Assembly (NCBI GenBank): GCA_023151185.1
Contig: JAKLJL010000002.1
Span: 62,001-126,000 of the forward strand
DNA length: 64,000 nt
Origin: Bacteroidota bacterium
GTDB lineage: Bacteria; Bacteroidota; JABWAT01
Direction of reading: 5' to 3'
Both the position numbers and the translations under genes were made by a program. The notes under the pieces are model-generated. The model ran no database searches, was not told where the DNA came from, and saw only the letters and a list, made by a program, of their open reading frames with translations. Shown here piece after piece: positions 44,483-53,948 of this stretch; the first letter of the stretch is position 1; each line of letters begins with the position of its first letter.

Positions 44483-45386
44483 TTTCGATAAGATCAAGGA
44501 TCCGTTCCAATTCTTCAAGACTGTAATATTCGATATGAATGGTACCCTGGTCTTTCGATTTTTCCTTTACCAGTACTTTGGTCGAAAATGCGGTTCTGAG
44601 ACGCTGCTCCACATCGGCAACGGCCGGCGCCACTTTTCTTTGAGGGGACGGGTCCTTGTCGCTTTTCTTTTTGGGTCCGGCTTTAACGGCTTTTTCAACT
44701 TCCCTGACACTCAATCCGTCTTTAACAATCCGGTCATAAATTTCCTTCAGAAAACCGGAGTCGTCAATGGTGACCAGTGCACGCGCATGACCCATTGAAA
44801 CCTCATTCCTGACAATACCGGACTGAACGTAATCCGGAAGTTTAAGCAGGCGAAGGAAATTGGTTACGGTAGTTCTGTCTTTTCCTACCCGGATTGCCAC
44901 TTCTTCCTGGGTCAGTTTACACTCTTCCATCAGGCGTTTATAGCCATTGGCTACTTCAATCGCATTCAGGTCTTTCCGCTGAATATTTTCAATGATAGCC
45001 AGTTCAAGCATTTCTGCATCGGTTTTAACATCGAGCAGATAAACAGTCACTTTTTTAAGACCTGCAAGTTTGGAAGCCCGCATCCGGCGTTCACCGGCAA
45101 TCAGTTCAAAACGGCCACCAGCTTTTTTGCGGACGGTCAGTGGCTGAATGATGCCGTGTTCCTGAATGGACCGTTTCAGTTCATCAAGTGCTTCTTCCGA
45201 AAATTCAGTTCTGGGCTGAAACGGATTCGGATCAATCAGAGAAAGATCCACTTCCAGAGCCAGATTTTTAAGATCGGCATCATTCAGATTGTTTTTTTCT
45301 TTCAATGCCTGCTGAACCTGTTTTTCCCCGGCATCCTGTGCAGGTAAGAGGGCCCCAAGTCCGCGGCCCAAAGCCATTTTTGCCAC
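44466..45386 (-). CDS. parB: Chromosome partitioning protein ParB
   Basis: 306 residues. The ParB N-terminal CTP-binding domain has GERRMRA, and the IENIQRKDLNAIE segment leads into a helix-turn-helix (TQEEVAIRVGKDRTTVTNFL) that binds parS. A basic, Pro/Lys-rich linker and a C-terminal dimer domain follow. ParB clamps load at parS and spread to direct origin segregation with ParA. It overlaps parA by one base. No parS site with the usual CACGTG core is obvious within the parAB genes. Confidence 0.94.
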   Translation of the reverse strand: MAKMALGRGLGALLPAQDAGEKQVQQALKEKNNLNDADLKNLALEVDLSLIDPNPFQPRTEFSEEALDELKRSIQEHGIIQPLTVRKKAGGRFELIAGERRMRASKLAGLKKVTVYLLDVKTDAEMLELAIIENIQRKDLNAIEVANGYKRLMEECKLTQEEVAIRVGKDRTTVTNFLRLLKLPDYVQSGIVRNEVSMGHARALVTIDDSGFLKEIYDRIVKDGLSVREVEKAVKAGPKKKSDKDPSPQRKVAPAVADVEQRLRTAFSTKVLVKEKSKDQGTIHIEYYSLEELERILDLIESAAHK

Positions 45387-46267
45387 TAAGCTCGTTCTCC
45401 TGAAACGGTTTCAAGATTTTGCTTCATCTGAAGCATCTGCTTGTAAAAAAGTTTGTCCTGGTCTTTTTCTGAGAGTGACCTCAGTTTTTTTGTAAAAATT
45501 TTGTCCTTGTTGCGGAACATGACTTCCTGAGCAAGGGTAATATAATTTTCGGTCCCTGCACTGGTTGCATCATATAAAATCAGTGGTTTCCCGAAACTGG
45601 GTGATTCACTGATCCGGATGTTTCTGAAGATGACCGAGTCATACACTTTTTCTCCGAAGTATTTTCTGACTTCTGCTGCAACCTGACGGCTTAAATTGGT
45701 CCGTCCGTCAAACATGGTCAGCAAAACACCTTCAATCTCCAAACCGGGATTCAGTCCCTGCCTGACCAGTTCGATGGTGTTATTCAGCATGCTTAGCCCT
45801 TCAAGAGCAAAATATTCACACTGAACGGGAATCAGAACAGAATCGGCAGCAGTCAAAGCATTTAAAGTAAGCAGTCCGAGGCTTGGCGGGGCATCAATAA
45901 TAATATAACTGTATTTTTGACGGATGGAAGTCAGAGCCTTCAGCATAACTTTGTGATGGTCTTCCATTCCAACCATTTCAACTTCGGCACCAACCAGATT
46001 GATGGTCGACGGAATCAGATCCAGAAAAGGCATTTGAGTATTTAAAACGGCTTTTTTGGGATCCACACCATCGATCAGAACTTCGTAAATCGAGGGGTGA
46101 TCAGCAGATTTATCAAAACCAAGCCCGCTGGTTGCATTGGCCTGCGGATCGATATCAATCAACAAAACCGGTATTTCGGCTGCTGCAATGGAAGAAGCCA
46201 GATTGATTGAGGTTGTCGTTTTCCCGACACCACCTTTTTGATTTGCGATCGCAATTACTTTACCCAT
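45386..46267 (-). CDS. parA: Chromosome partitioning ATPase ParA
   Basis: 293 residues of the Soj/ParA type with the deviant Walker A KGGVGKTT at 11-18 and a DAPPS motif (Walker A' / B). It forms ATP-dependent dimers on DNA that are released by ParB. A 91-base gap separates it from ribF upstream, where I see neither a clear TAnnTTTG promoter nor a ribF terminator. Length is slightly long for a chromosomal ParA, owing to a lysine-rich C-terminal tail. Confidence 0.94.
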   Translation of the reverse strand: MGKVIAIANQKGGVGKTTTSINLASSIAAAEIPVLLIDIDPQANATSGLGFDKSADHPSIYEVLIDGVDPKKAVLNTQMPFLDLIPSTINLVGAEVEMVGMEDHHKVMLKALTSIRQKYSYIIIDAPPSLGLLTLNALTAADSVLIPVQCEYFALEGLSMLNNTIELVRQGLNPGLEIEGVLLTMFDGRTNLSRQVAAEVRKYFGEKVYDSVIFRNIRISESPSFGKPLILYDATSAGTENYITLAQEVMFRNKDKIFTKKLRSLSEKDQDKLFYKQMLQMKQNLETVSGERA

Positions 46268-46358
46268 TCGTTCCTCAGGTCTGAAAGATCCGGAAATTAG
46301 AAAATAGATCCCTGATTAACAAGTTCCGGCAGGTGACTTCACCGGTTCCTGTCATTTT

Positions 46359-47303
46359 TCATTTTAATTTTTGTTTTGCAAGCCAGGCTCTGGCAGTTGT
46401 TTCATCCAGTTTTATCTGGCTTCTGAGTTCGTCTGATCCGGAAAACTTTTTTTCATCCCGAAGCCGTTCCAGAAACCGGACACAAACCGGAAGGCCATAG
46501 ATGTCTTCTGAATAATCCAGAATATGAACTTCGGTTTTTAATTCCCTTCCATTGTAGGTGGGCCGGAAACCGATATTGCAGATACCGTCATACAGGATTC
46601 CCCGAATGACTATTCCCACGATGTAAACCCCGTTAGAGGGGAGTAATTTCCGGGGATTTTCGGGGAATATATTGGCAGTCGGGAACCCAATTGTTCTGCC
46701 GATCCTGTCCCCCCGGCTCACAATCCCGGAAAGGGAATACTCATATCCCAAAAGCTGGTTGGCTTCTCTGATTCTGCCTTCCCGGATCAGGTTCCGGATT
46801 CCGGTTGATGAAACCACAACTCCGTCTTTTTCCTGAGGCTGAACAGTTTCAACTGAAAATCCGAGGCGGGTCCCGAATTCTTCCAGCAACCGGGCACTTC
46901 CCTGCCGGTTTCGACCGAAACCGTGGTCATACCCCAGCCATATTTTTTTCACACCGATTTTACCCGCCAGCACCTTTTCAATAAAGTCTTCGGGAGACAA
47001 TTCCGAAAAATCACGGGTAAAAGGCAGAACCAGAATCCGGTCAATTCCGGTCTGTTTCAAAACGGATAGTTTTTCGGTGAGTGTGGTTAATAACCTGAAT
47101 TCAGCCGGGCCTTTTTGAATCACTTCCTGGGGATGAGGATTAAAGGTAATAAGAACAGAAACCCCGCCGTTTGTTTTCGCTTCCGAAATCAGTCTGCTGA
47201 TGATTTGCCGGTGACCGAAATGAATTCCGTCAAAAGCTCCAAGGGTAACAAAAGAATTCTGTGTAAACGGGTACTCTTCAAGGGCAAGATAAACTTCAGA
47301 CAT
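46359..47303 (-). CDS. ribF: Bifunctional riboflavin kinase / FAD synthetase
   Basis: 314 residues from ATG 47303 (overlapping the truB stop by eight bases). The N-terminal FAD synthetase domain has LGAFDGIHFGHR and STGIRNLI; the C-terminal kinase domain has GDRIGRTIGFPTANI. It converts riboflavin to FMN and FAD. It follows rbfA and truB, the usual order of this group in many bacteria. Confidence 0.93.
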   Translation of the reverse strand: MSEVYLALEEYPFTQNSFVTLGAFDGIHFGHRQIISRLISEAKTNGGVSVLITFNPHPQEVIQKGPAEFRLLTTLTEKLSVLKQTGIDRILVLPFTRDFSELSPEDFIEKVLAGKIGVKKIWLGYDHGFGRNRQGSARLLEEFGTRLGFSVETVQPQEKDGVVVSSTGIRNLIREGRIREANQLLGYEYSLSGIVSRGDRIGRTIGFPTANIFPENPRKLLPSNGVYIVGIVIRGILYDGICNIGFRPTYNGRELKTEVHILDYSEDIYGLPVCVRFLERLRDEKKFSGSDELRSQIKLDETTARAWLAKQKLK

Positions 47304-48027
47304 GACTGACAGGCTCCTTTTCCCCAGAAGCTGCAGTCTGCCAGGCTTTGAATTTTTCTTCAAACCGGAGTATATCCCAGGCATCTGCTACCGAATACTG
47401 ACCAATGGCTTCGCGCCGAAGTGACGATAAATAAGCCCCGGTTCCAAGAACCTGACCAAGATCATGTGCCAGACTCCGGATGTAAGTTCCCTTTGAACAG
47501 GATACCCGGAAGGTTGCCGTTCCATTTTCAAATTCTGAAATCTGAAAGGTCTCAACGGTTACCTCCCGGGGTTCGAGTTTAATTTCCTTCCCTTTTCTGG
47601 CCAGTTCATATAACTTTTTCCCGTCCCGTTTCAAAGCACTGAACATTGGCGGAATTTGCAATATAGTGCCCGTAAACCCGGATTGGGCAGCTTCCCGGAT
47701 TTGCTCAGGAGTTAGATGAGAGGGATCTGAACCGGCCGTTTTCTCAGTTTCAGAATCATAACTCGGTGTTGTCCAGCCAAAGGTGATGGTACCTGAGTAA
47801 ACTTTTTTCTGTGCCTGGAATCCTTCAAGCAGTTTGGTTCTTTTTCCGGTACAGATAATTAACAGTCCGGTAGCTGCCGGATCAAGGGTTCCGGCATGAC
47901 CGACTTTTTTAATCCGGGAAATGCGCCTGATTTTATTAACCGCATCAAAAGACGTCCAACCTGTTGGTTTATCAATCAGGAACGTTCCGTCAGGAAACAG
48001 ATCAAACGAGTTGATTTCAGAACTCAT
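47296..48027 (-). CDS. truB: tRNA pseudouridine(55) synthase
   Basis: 243 residues with the catalytic Asp49 in GHAGTLDPAATG. It makes pseudouridine 55 in the T arm of tRNAs. It is the short form without a clear C-terminal PUA domain, as in many Bacteroidota. It overlaps rbfA by four bases and ribF by eight. Confidence 0.94.
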   Translation of the reverse strand: MSSEINSFDLFPDGTFLIDKPTGWTSFDAVNKIRRISRIKKVGHAGTLDPAATGLLIICTGKRTKLLEGFQAQKKVYSGTITFGWTTPSYDSETEKTAGSDPSHLTPEQIREAAQSGFTGTILQIPPMFSALKRDGKKLYELARKGKEIKLEPREVTVETFQISEFENGTATFRVSCSKGTYIRSLAHDLGQVLGTGAYLSSLRREAIGQYSVADAWDILRFEEKFKAWQTAASGEKEPVSHV

Positions 48028-48389
48028 TCTTTCTTTCCGCCATCCTGTTCACGGATTTTCTTGAAAATTCCCTCGATTTTTTCAACATAATCCATTGAGT
48101 CATCTCTCAGAAAAACCAATTCGGGCATGATTTTGAAGTGGTTTTTGATGGATTTGGATAGTTCAAACCGGATATCCCGTTTACGGTCCTCGATACGGGA
48201 AAAAGTGGAATCAACATCTTCAACCCGTCCCCAGATACTTAAATGGATCTTGGCAACCGACAAATCATCCGACATTTTCACATGGGTGACGGTAATCATG
48301 TTTGGCGATAAATCTGAAAACTGGTTGGTGAACAGCCGGCTGATTTCCTGCCGGATCAAACTGGATACTTTTTCGGTTCGGATTGACAT
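48024..48389 (-). CDS. rbfA: Ribosome-binding factor A
   Basis: 121 residues, a KH-like 30S maturation factor; typical length, with VSSLIRQEISRLF near the start and AKIHLSIWG in the core. It is the first gene of the rbfA-truB-ribF operon, separated from infB upstream by a terminator. GGAG seven bases before the ATG is a fair Shine-Dalgarno sequence. Confidence 0.88.
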   Translation of the reverse strand: MSIRTEKVSSLIRQEISRLFTNQFSDLSPNMITVTHVKMSDDLSVAKIHLSIWGRVEDVDSTFSRIEDRKRDIRFELSKSIKNHFKIMPELVFLRDDSMDYVEKIEGIFKKIREQDGGKKE

Positions 48390-48461
48390 AACAGCTCCGG
48401 TAAAATGTGTGACGGTTTTCCGTTATCTAACAGACAGTCAGAAAAAATGAATCCGTTCAGA

Positions 48462-48497
48462 GAAAAAAAAGCCGGTTTCCCCGAAAGAAAACCGGCT
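48462..48497 (-). terminator. Intrinsic terminator after infB
   Basis: On the minus strand a 9-base-pair stem (AGCCGGTTT at 48470-48478 with AAACCGGCT at 48489-48497) is followed by about eight T (48470-48463). It lies 20 bases past the infB stop and separates rimP-nusA-infB from rbfA-truB-ribF. Confidence 0.88.
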
Positions 48498-48516
48498 GAA
48501 GTGCAGGTCCGGCAGA

Positions 48517-51500
48517 TTAAGCCAGAGTACGTTTGGTTTCCACCATTTTAAAGCCCTCGATCAGATCCCCAACTTTGATATCGTTGAAGTTCTTCACGTT
48601 AAGACCGCATTCGAAGCCTTTTTCGACTTCCTTAACATCGTCTTTAAACCGTTTCAGAGAATCCAGTTCACCGGTGAATACCACGATTCCATCTCTCACA
48701 ACTCTGATCTTGCTGTTCCGGTGCATCTTTCCATCCAGAACGTAGCAGCCTGCAATGGTTCCGATTTTGGAAATCTTAAAGGTTTCCCTGATTTCAAGGG
48801 TTGCTGTTACTTCTTCAGTTATTTCAGGAGACAGCATACCTTCGAGAGCCAGTTTCACCTCGTTGATGGCGTCATAAATGATCGAATACAGACGGATGTC
48901 AATTTCTTCGGTCTGAGCCAGTTTCTTGGCATTCAGATTCGGACGAACCTGGAAGCCGATAATGATGGCATCTGATGCAGAAGCAAGCAACACATCCGAT
49001 TCGGAAATTGGTCCAACAGCTTTGTGGATTACCTTCACCCGGACCTCAGCATTCGACAGTTTCATCAGGCTGTCAGAAAGAGCTTCAACAGACCCATCCA
49101 CGTCACCTTTCACGATAATGTTCAGATCACGGATGGAGCCCTCACTCATTCTCTGGCTGATCATATCGAGAGACATGTGTTTCTGTGCTCTTCGTTGTTC
49201 CTGTTCTCTTTTCAGAATCTGGCGTTTTTGAGCAATATCACGGGCCTCTTTTTCAGAATCCATTACCACGAGAATATCCCCGGCCTGCGGTACTTCTGCA
49301 AAACCAAGAACCTGAGCCGGCATGGACGGACCAGCCTGTTTCATTTTCTTGCCCCGTTCATCCAGAAGTGCCCTTACTCTTCCGTAAGTTGCACCGCTGA
49401 GGAAAATATCCCCAACTTTTAGGGTTCCGGTCTGAACCAGAATGGTTGCAACAGTTCCTTTTCCTTTGTCAATTTCAGCCTCGATCACCGCACCCTGGGC
49501 ATTCCGGTCAGGATTTGCCTTCAGATCCAGAATTTCGGCTTCAAGAAGAACTTTTTCGAGAAGTTCAGGAACCCCGACCCCCGATTTGGCGGAAACCTTA
49601 GCCACCTGATATTTACCGCCCCATTCTTCAACGAGAATATTTTTCTCTGAAAGCTGCTGGTAAATACGGTCAATATTGGCGTTGGTCTTATCAATTTTAT
49701 TGATTGCAAAAACCATTGGTACACCGCCGGCCTGGGCGTGGTTGATAGCCTCAAGTGTCTGGGGCATCACACTATCATCGGCAGCAATTACAATAATTAC
49801 AACGTCAGTAACCTTGGCACCCCGTGCCCGCATGGCCGTAAAGGCTTCGTGACCCGGTGTATCCAGGAACGTAATGGTCCGTTCATCGGCCAGCTTCACT
49901 GAATAAGCACCGATGTGCTGGGTAATTCCGCCTGCTTCACCGGCAACCACATTGGCCTTCCGGATATAGTCAAGCAGAGATGTCTTTCCGTGATCGACGT
50001 GACCCATGATCGTAACAACCGGTGGTCTTGGTTTCAGGTCTTCAGGAGCATCATCATCCTTGGTTGCATAGATATCTTCAGCAAATTCATCCTGAAACTC
50101 AACACCGAATCCAAAGTCAGAGGCAATGAGTTCAATATTATCTCTCTCAAGCCGCTGATTAATGGATACGAAGAGTCCCATTGCCAGACATTTTGACAAA
50201 ACCTGATTAACCGGAACACTCATCAGCCCGGCCAGTTCGTTAGCACTGGCGAAGTCGGTAACTTTAATGATGGTGGATTGACGGATCATTTCCTGCTGCT
50301 TTTCAGCTTCGGCCATTTCTCTCTGGGCCTTTTTCCGTTTTTTGGCAGCATGACGTCCGGTGAATCCGCTTTCATCCATGGTGGCAAGTGTGGTCCTGAT
50401 GGACTGCATGACCTCTTCATTGGTCAGCTCAACCACCTTGCCCTTTTTAATTTTCCGTTTTTTGCCAAGGGCCTTTGCGCCTTCTTCACCTTCTTTTTTA
50501 ACCGCAGTTACCGGCTTATCCTTGTGTCCGGGTTTCCCGGCCGAACCGGGCTGAGGGGCTGCAGGAGCCGGCTGGTTGGCAAGTTTCGGACGTGAGGCAC
50601 CCTGTTGCTGGGGTCTCTGTCCATCTTGCGGACGACGGTCTCCGGGCCGCTGTGGATTGTCTCTTCTGGGTTGATTCGGATCCCTTGGCGCCTGACGATC
50701 GGCGGGACCGCCGGGCTTCTCATCCTTGCCTTTCCGGCGTGGACGTTTCGTATACTCATTAAACTTATCAAGATCTACTTTCCCGACTTCTTTAACCTTC
50801 AGTTCAATTCTCTGATGGCCTTCGTGGGATTTAAATCCGGATTCACTTTTTTCTTCCTTATCCTGAGAACCGGTCTCAGTTTCGGGGGTAACCTCTGCCG
50901 GTGTCTGTTTTTCAGGTTCCTGGATTACCGGATCAGGTTCAGCCGTAACAGCAGCCGGTGCGGCTGGAATTTCGGGTTCTGGAACTGGTACCGGTTCCTT
51001 TTGCGGTTCAGGTACAGGAACAGGTTCTGTTTTTTCCTTTTTAGGACCGAATCCAGACTTTTTCAAATCAATTTTACCGATTACTGTCAGACCCTTTTTG
51101 GGAGCAGAAACTGGCGGAACAGAAACTTCTTCAGCTTTTTCAGGTTCTGCCTGAAGTTCAGCAACAGGCGCAGCCGGAACTGGTTCAGGTTCCGGTACCG
51201 GAGCAGGCTCAGGAACAAGCGCCTTTACAGGTTCTGCAATTTCTGCCGATGCCGGGATGGGCGCTGCAACAGGAACTGGAGCAGGGGCTGCAGGTTTTGC
51301 AGGAACGGGAACTGGCGGGTGCGGTGCCGGCTGTTCTTTCTGGCGGCTGGTGGAAAGCTGCTGAATTTTCTGATTAATCCGTTCAGCTGCTGCTTTATCC
51401 TTCTGGAAATGGGCCTGGCATTCAGAATATTCTGCGTCAGAAAGGTTCGATGTCATATTCACAACATCTTTGAAGCCTTTCTTCTTCAGCAACTCGATGA

Positions 51501-51549
51501 TTGCATCGGTTGATACATTAAATTCCTTGGCCGCTTGAAATACTTTCAT
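48517..51549 (-). CDS. infB: Translation initiation factor IF-2
   Basis: 1010 residues. An N-terminal IF-2N domain (about 1-55) is followed by a long Pro/Ala/Val/Glu-rich disordered linker (about 70-330, many PVP and PEP repeats) and a Lys/Arg/Gly-rich patch. The GTPase domain has [16 protein letters not shown] and NKIDK; domains II, III and IV follow. It brings initiator tRNA to the 30S subunit. The linker is longer and more repetitive than in E. coli IF-2. It is the last gene of the rimP-nusA-infB operon. Confidence 0.96.
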   Translation of the reverse strand: MKVFQAAKEFNVSTDAIIELLKKKGFKDVVNMTSNLSDAEYSECQAHFQKDKAAAERINQKIQQLSTSRQKEQPAPHPPVPVPAKPAAPAPVPVAAPIPASAEIAEPVKALVPEPAPVPEPEPVPAAPVAELQAEPEKAEEVSVPPVSAPKKGLTVIGKIDLKKSGFGPKKEKTEPVPVPEPQKEPVPVPEPEIPAAPAAVTAEPDPVIQEPEKQTPAEVTPETETGSQDKEEKSESGFKSHEGHQRIELKVKEVGKVDLDKFNEYTKRPRRKGKDEKPGGPADRQAPRDPNQPRRDNPQRPGDRRPQDGQRPQQQGASRPKLANQPAPAAPQPGSAGKPGHKDKPVTAVKKEGEEGAKALGKKRKIKKGKVVELTNEEVMQSIRTTLATMDESGFTGRHAAKKRKKAQREMAEAEKQQEMIRQSTIIKVTDFASANELAGLMSVPVNQVLSKCLAMGLFVSINQRLERDNIELIASDFGFGVEFQDEFAEDIYATKDDDAPEDLKPRPPVVTIMGHVDHGKTSLLDYIRKANVVAGEAGGITQHIGAYSVKLADERTITFLDTPGHEAFTAMRARGAKVTDVVIIVIAADDSVMPQTLEAINHAQAGGVPMVFAINKIDKTNANIDRIYQQLSEKNILVEEWGGKYQVAKVSAKSGVGVPELLEKVLLEAEILDLKANPDRNAQGAVIEAEIDKGKGTVATILVQTGTLKVGDIFLSGATYGRVRALLDERGKKMKQAGPSMPAQVLGFAEVPQAGDILVVMDSEKEARDIAQKRQILKREQEQRRAQKHMSLDMISQRMSEGSIRDLNIIVKGDVDGSVEALSDSLMKLSNAEVRVKVIHKAVGPISESDVLLASASDAIIIGFQVRPNLNAKKLAQTEEIDIRLYSIIYDAINEVKLALEGMLSPEITEEVTATLEIRETFKISKIGTIAGCYVLDGKMHRNSKIRVVRDGIVVFTGELDSLKRFKDDVKEVEKGFECGLNVKNFNDIKVGDLIEGFKMVETKRTLA

Positions 51550-51606
51550 AAATTCCTATCTCTATTTTGACTACAGGGAAGACCTTTCAGTGTTCAGTCA
51601 AAGCAC

Positions 51607-52929
51607 TTAATTTTCGTCATCCTCCCTGAACTCATACTCAATTTCGGATATGAGATCATTAATCTGGTCAATGGGTGCACCTGTTTCTGCTGCAATATCA
51701 TCCGGCGAAACCTGCATCACTTTCCGGGCAGTATCATATCCGGCATCGACAAGGAGCTGCAGGAATTTCTGATCAAACTCGGTAAATTCCATGATATCCA
51801 CATCATCATCACCGGTCGGTTTGAACTCACGGATGATGTCAATTTCATATCCGGTCAGGTTTGAAGCCAGCTTAATATTCTGTCCTTCACGACCGATCGC
51901 CAGTTTCACCTGGTCGGTCTGAACGTACACCTTGGCATATTTATTCTTCTCATCAACTTCCACCTTCATAACACGGGCAGGGGCCAGGGCTTTTGAAATA
52001 AAAACTCTCGGATCGGAAGAATACAGGACTACATCAATATTTTCATTGCTGAGTTCTTTTACAATCGAGTGAATCCGGGTTCCCTTCATCCCCACACAGG
52101 CGCCAACAGCATCAACGCGGTCATCGGTACTTTCAACTGCAATTTTTGCTCTTTCACCCGGCAACCGGGCAATTGATCTGATCTGAACAATTCCGTCATA
52201 AATTTCAGGAACTTCAATCTCAAATAATCTTTCGAGGAATTTGTTGTCTCCGCGCGAAATAATAATAACCGGGTCGTTATTATAGTTTTCTTTCCGGATG
52301 CGGTCATTGCTGCGTCCGTTGCGATCTTCCCGTTTTTTACGAAGTTCTTCTTCTTTAAAATCGGCCAGGCGTTTAACATCCTTGATAACTGCCCGGATGG
52401 TTTCGCCTTTCTTCGGATTTTCTTTCAGGATCTGCTCATCTTTGGGCATAAACAGTTCAACCTTGTTATGGTTGACAAGCATCCAGGATTTACCTTTCTG
52501 GTAGACATCCCCAACCACAATTTCACCGATCTGGGCAGTATATTCATTGAAAATATGATCTTTTTCCAGCTCTCTGATTTTTTGATTCAGGCTTTGCTTT
52601 GCCTGCATAATCAGACGGCGGCCAAATTCTGCGAGCGGAATAATTTTAACCGTTATATCCCCGAGCTGAGCATCTGAATCCAGCTTTCTGGCATCCTCAA
52701 GCGAAATCTCATCCACATCGCTGAATACGTCTTCAACAACTTCCACTTCCTGAATGATCTGAATATCGCCTTTGTCCATATTCACAATCACGCTGAAATT
52801 TTCATCTGTAAAATACCGTTTCCGGATCATTCCCATAAAAATTTCACGGATAATACCGGAGAGAACGTCTTTATCGATATTCTTGTCCCGGGCTATCTGG
52901 GCAAAACTTTCTACGATTTCAGAATTCAT
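51607..52929 (-). CDS. nusA: Transcription termination/antitermination factor NusA
   Basis: 440 residues: N-terminal RNA-polymerase-binding domain (1-~125), S1 domain, two KH domains (with VGMKGTRI and IGREGQN) and a C-terminal helix-hairpin-helix-like acidic region (from about 390). It is shorter than E. coli NusA, which has two acidic repeats. It affects pausing and termination and in several bacteria controls its own operon through leader RNA. It starts 14 bases after rimP and precedes infB by 57 bases. Confidence 0.95.
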   Translation of the reverse strand: MNSEIVESFAQIARDKNIDKDVLSGIIREIFMGMIRKRYFTDENFSVIVNMDKGDIQIIQEVEVVEDVFSDVDEISLEDARKLDSDAQLGDITVKIIPLAEFGRRLIMQAKQSLNQKIRELEKDHIFNEYTAQIGEIVVGDVYQKGKSWMLVNHNKVELFMPKDEQILKENPKKGETIRAVIKDVKRLADFKEEELRKKREDRNGRSNDRIRKENYNNDPVIIISRGDNKFLERLFEIEVPEIYDGIVQIRSIARLPGERAKIAVESTDDRVDAVGACVGMKGTRIHSIVKELSNENIDVVLYSSDPRVFISKALAPARVMKVEVDEKNKYAKVYVQTDQVKLAIGREGQNIKLASNLTGYEIDIIREFKPTGDDDVDIMEFTEFDQKFLQLLVDAGYDTARKVMQVSPDDIAAETGAPIDQINDLISEIEYEFREDDEN

Positions 52930-52943
52930 ATGCGGTCCTTTTT

Positions 52944-53420
52944 TTACCAGTCTACCTGAACGGTGACGAATTCAATCTCACCGGTTTTCAAAGCATGACG
53001 GGGTGGTTCTTCTTTTTTATGTTTATTTTTTTCTTCAATAATCAATTCGGCATCAGAGACGGACCGAAGATAACCCGTTACGGGTTTTTTGCCAGTATCT
53101 GCCCGGAAGGTCACTTCTACCAGCCTGGAAATCTGCGATTCAAGTGCTCTGAAATCTCTCAGCGGCTCCCCGATTCCAGGGCTGCCGACAACTAAATCCC
53201 AGGGTCCGTCGAACAGGTCAACCGATTCGAGCAGGTCGTTCAGACTTCTGGAAATTCCGGTTGCCTCACCGGAAGTCAGCCCTGTTCTGGTTTGGACTGA
53301 AACTTCGACTTCAGTCTGGCTTCCTTTTTTTACAGAGACCGAAACTTTAAACGCCTGAAAGGGTTCACATGCCTTTTCAACCAGGGGTTCCAGAATCGAA
53401 ATAATCTGCTGTTCGGTCAT
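52944..53420 (-). CDS. rimP: Ribosome maturation factor RimP
   Basis: 158 residues from ATG 53420 (MTEQQ), the usual length. A longer frame from 53513 would run through the promoter and leader hairpin described below and add 31 unlike residues, so I reject it. The protein has the RimP DUF150 pattern with LFDGPWDLVVGSPG. It is needed for 30S maturation. No Shine-Dalgarno sequence is seen, only AT-rich bases before the start. Confidence 0.9.
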   Translation of the reverse strand: MTEQQIISILEPLVEKACEPFQAFKVSVSVKKGSQTEVEVSVQTRTGLTSGEATGISRSLNDLLESVDLFDGPWDLVVGSPGIGEPLRDFRALESQISRLVEVTFRADTGKKPVTGYLRSVSDAELIIEEKNKHKKEEPPRHALKTGEIEFVTVQVDW

Positions 53421-53439
53421 AATCAAGTGGGTATAAAAT

Positions 53440-53472
53440 AAAAAAAGTGGTCTCCGACTGGGGGCCACTTTT
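53440..53472 (-). terminator. Terminator-like leader hairpin upstream of rimP
   Basis: On the minus strand AAAAGTGG (53472-53465) pairs with CCACTTTT (53450-53443), with extra pairing inside the 14-base loop (for example 53454-53455 with 53460-53461), and the stem runs into a seven-T tract (53446-53440). It is placed between the -7 element (53484-53491) and the rimP start (53420), that is in the 5' leader. This is the shape of an intrinsic terminator and could attenuate rimP-nusA-infB. Confidence 0.72.
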
Positions 53473-53483
53473 CCAAAGACCTG

Positions 53484-53514
53484 CAAATATAGGTCGTTTC
53501 CGGGTAAAATCAAA
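53484..53514 (-). promoter_or_regulatory. Bacteroidota-type promoter of rimP-nusA-infB
   Basis: On the minus strand TTTG (53514-53511), 19 bases, then TATATTTG (53491-53484), an exact match to the TTTG-N19-TAnnTTTG layout. It lies 64-70 bases before the rimP ATG and just ahead of the leader hairpin. Confidence 0.65.
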
Positions 53515-53545
53515 TAAATTTCCCCAAAGTCTGCTCTTTAAACGA

Positions 53546-53947
53546 CTATCTGACAGTAAACCCGGTACTCAGGCGGGAAATCCAGATTTGTCTGACTTCA
53601 TCAGGCCAGGCATCAGATTCAGTCAGGATGATTTCAAACTCGTTGGAACGCCTGCAGATTTCGTTGGCTGCCTGCAGGATCCGGTCAGAAAGAGTCAGGA
53701 TAAACCGGGCATTCCAGTCCGGATCTTCCCGTTCTGCCTCCGTCCAGTCCAGCCAGACAGACTCCCCGTCACCCGGGCGGAACTGAAGGTTAAACGGGAT
53801 CAGAAAAATACTATCCCCCGGAATCTGGTAGTTTCGGGAATATAATCCGGGTAAGACCCCAAAAACATCCCTGAAATTCCCTTCCAGACTGATGGTGAAA
53901 CCGGTTTTTTCGGAACGGAGAACAAGCCTGTCCAGATCCAGAATCAT
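53546..53947 (-). CDS. Hypothetical protein between hisG and rimP
   Basis: 133 residues with alternating hydrophobic and acidic stretches and many Trp/Arg (for example SVWLDWTEAERED). No signal peptide or membrane segment. No family is recognised. The ATG lies one base after the hisG stop, so it is made with hisG; it ends before the rimP promoter. It may be a Bacteroidota-restricted protein. Confidence 0.6.
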   Translation of the reverse strand: MILDLDRLVLRSEKTGFTISLEGNFRDVFGVLPGLYSRNYQIPGDSIFLIPFNLQFRPGDGESVWLDWTEAEREDPDWNARFILTLSDRILQAANEICRRSNEFEIILTESDAWPDEVRQIWISRLSTGFTVR

Positions 53948-53948
53948 G

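Noticed and set aside
45398-45412. Imperfect palindrome TGAAAC-G-GTTTCA near the parA 3' end considered as a parS site
   Set aside because: It lacks the CACGTG core of known parS sites and is in parA coding sequence.
50605-51513. 302-codon plus-strand frame antisense to infB
   Set aside because: Its translation is a low-complexity run of Arg, Phe and Cys caused by the Pro/Ala/Glu repeats of the IF-2 linker on the other strand.
53421-53513. Extended N-terminus for RimP from 53513
   Set aside because: It would include the promoter -7 element and leader hairpin, and the extra 31 residues do not resemble RimP.
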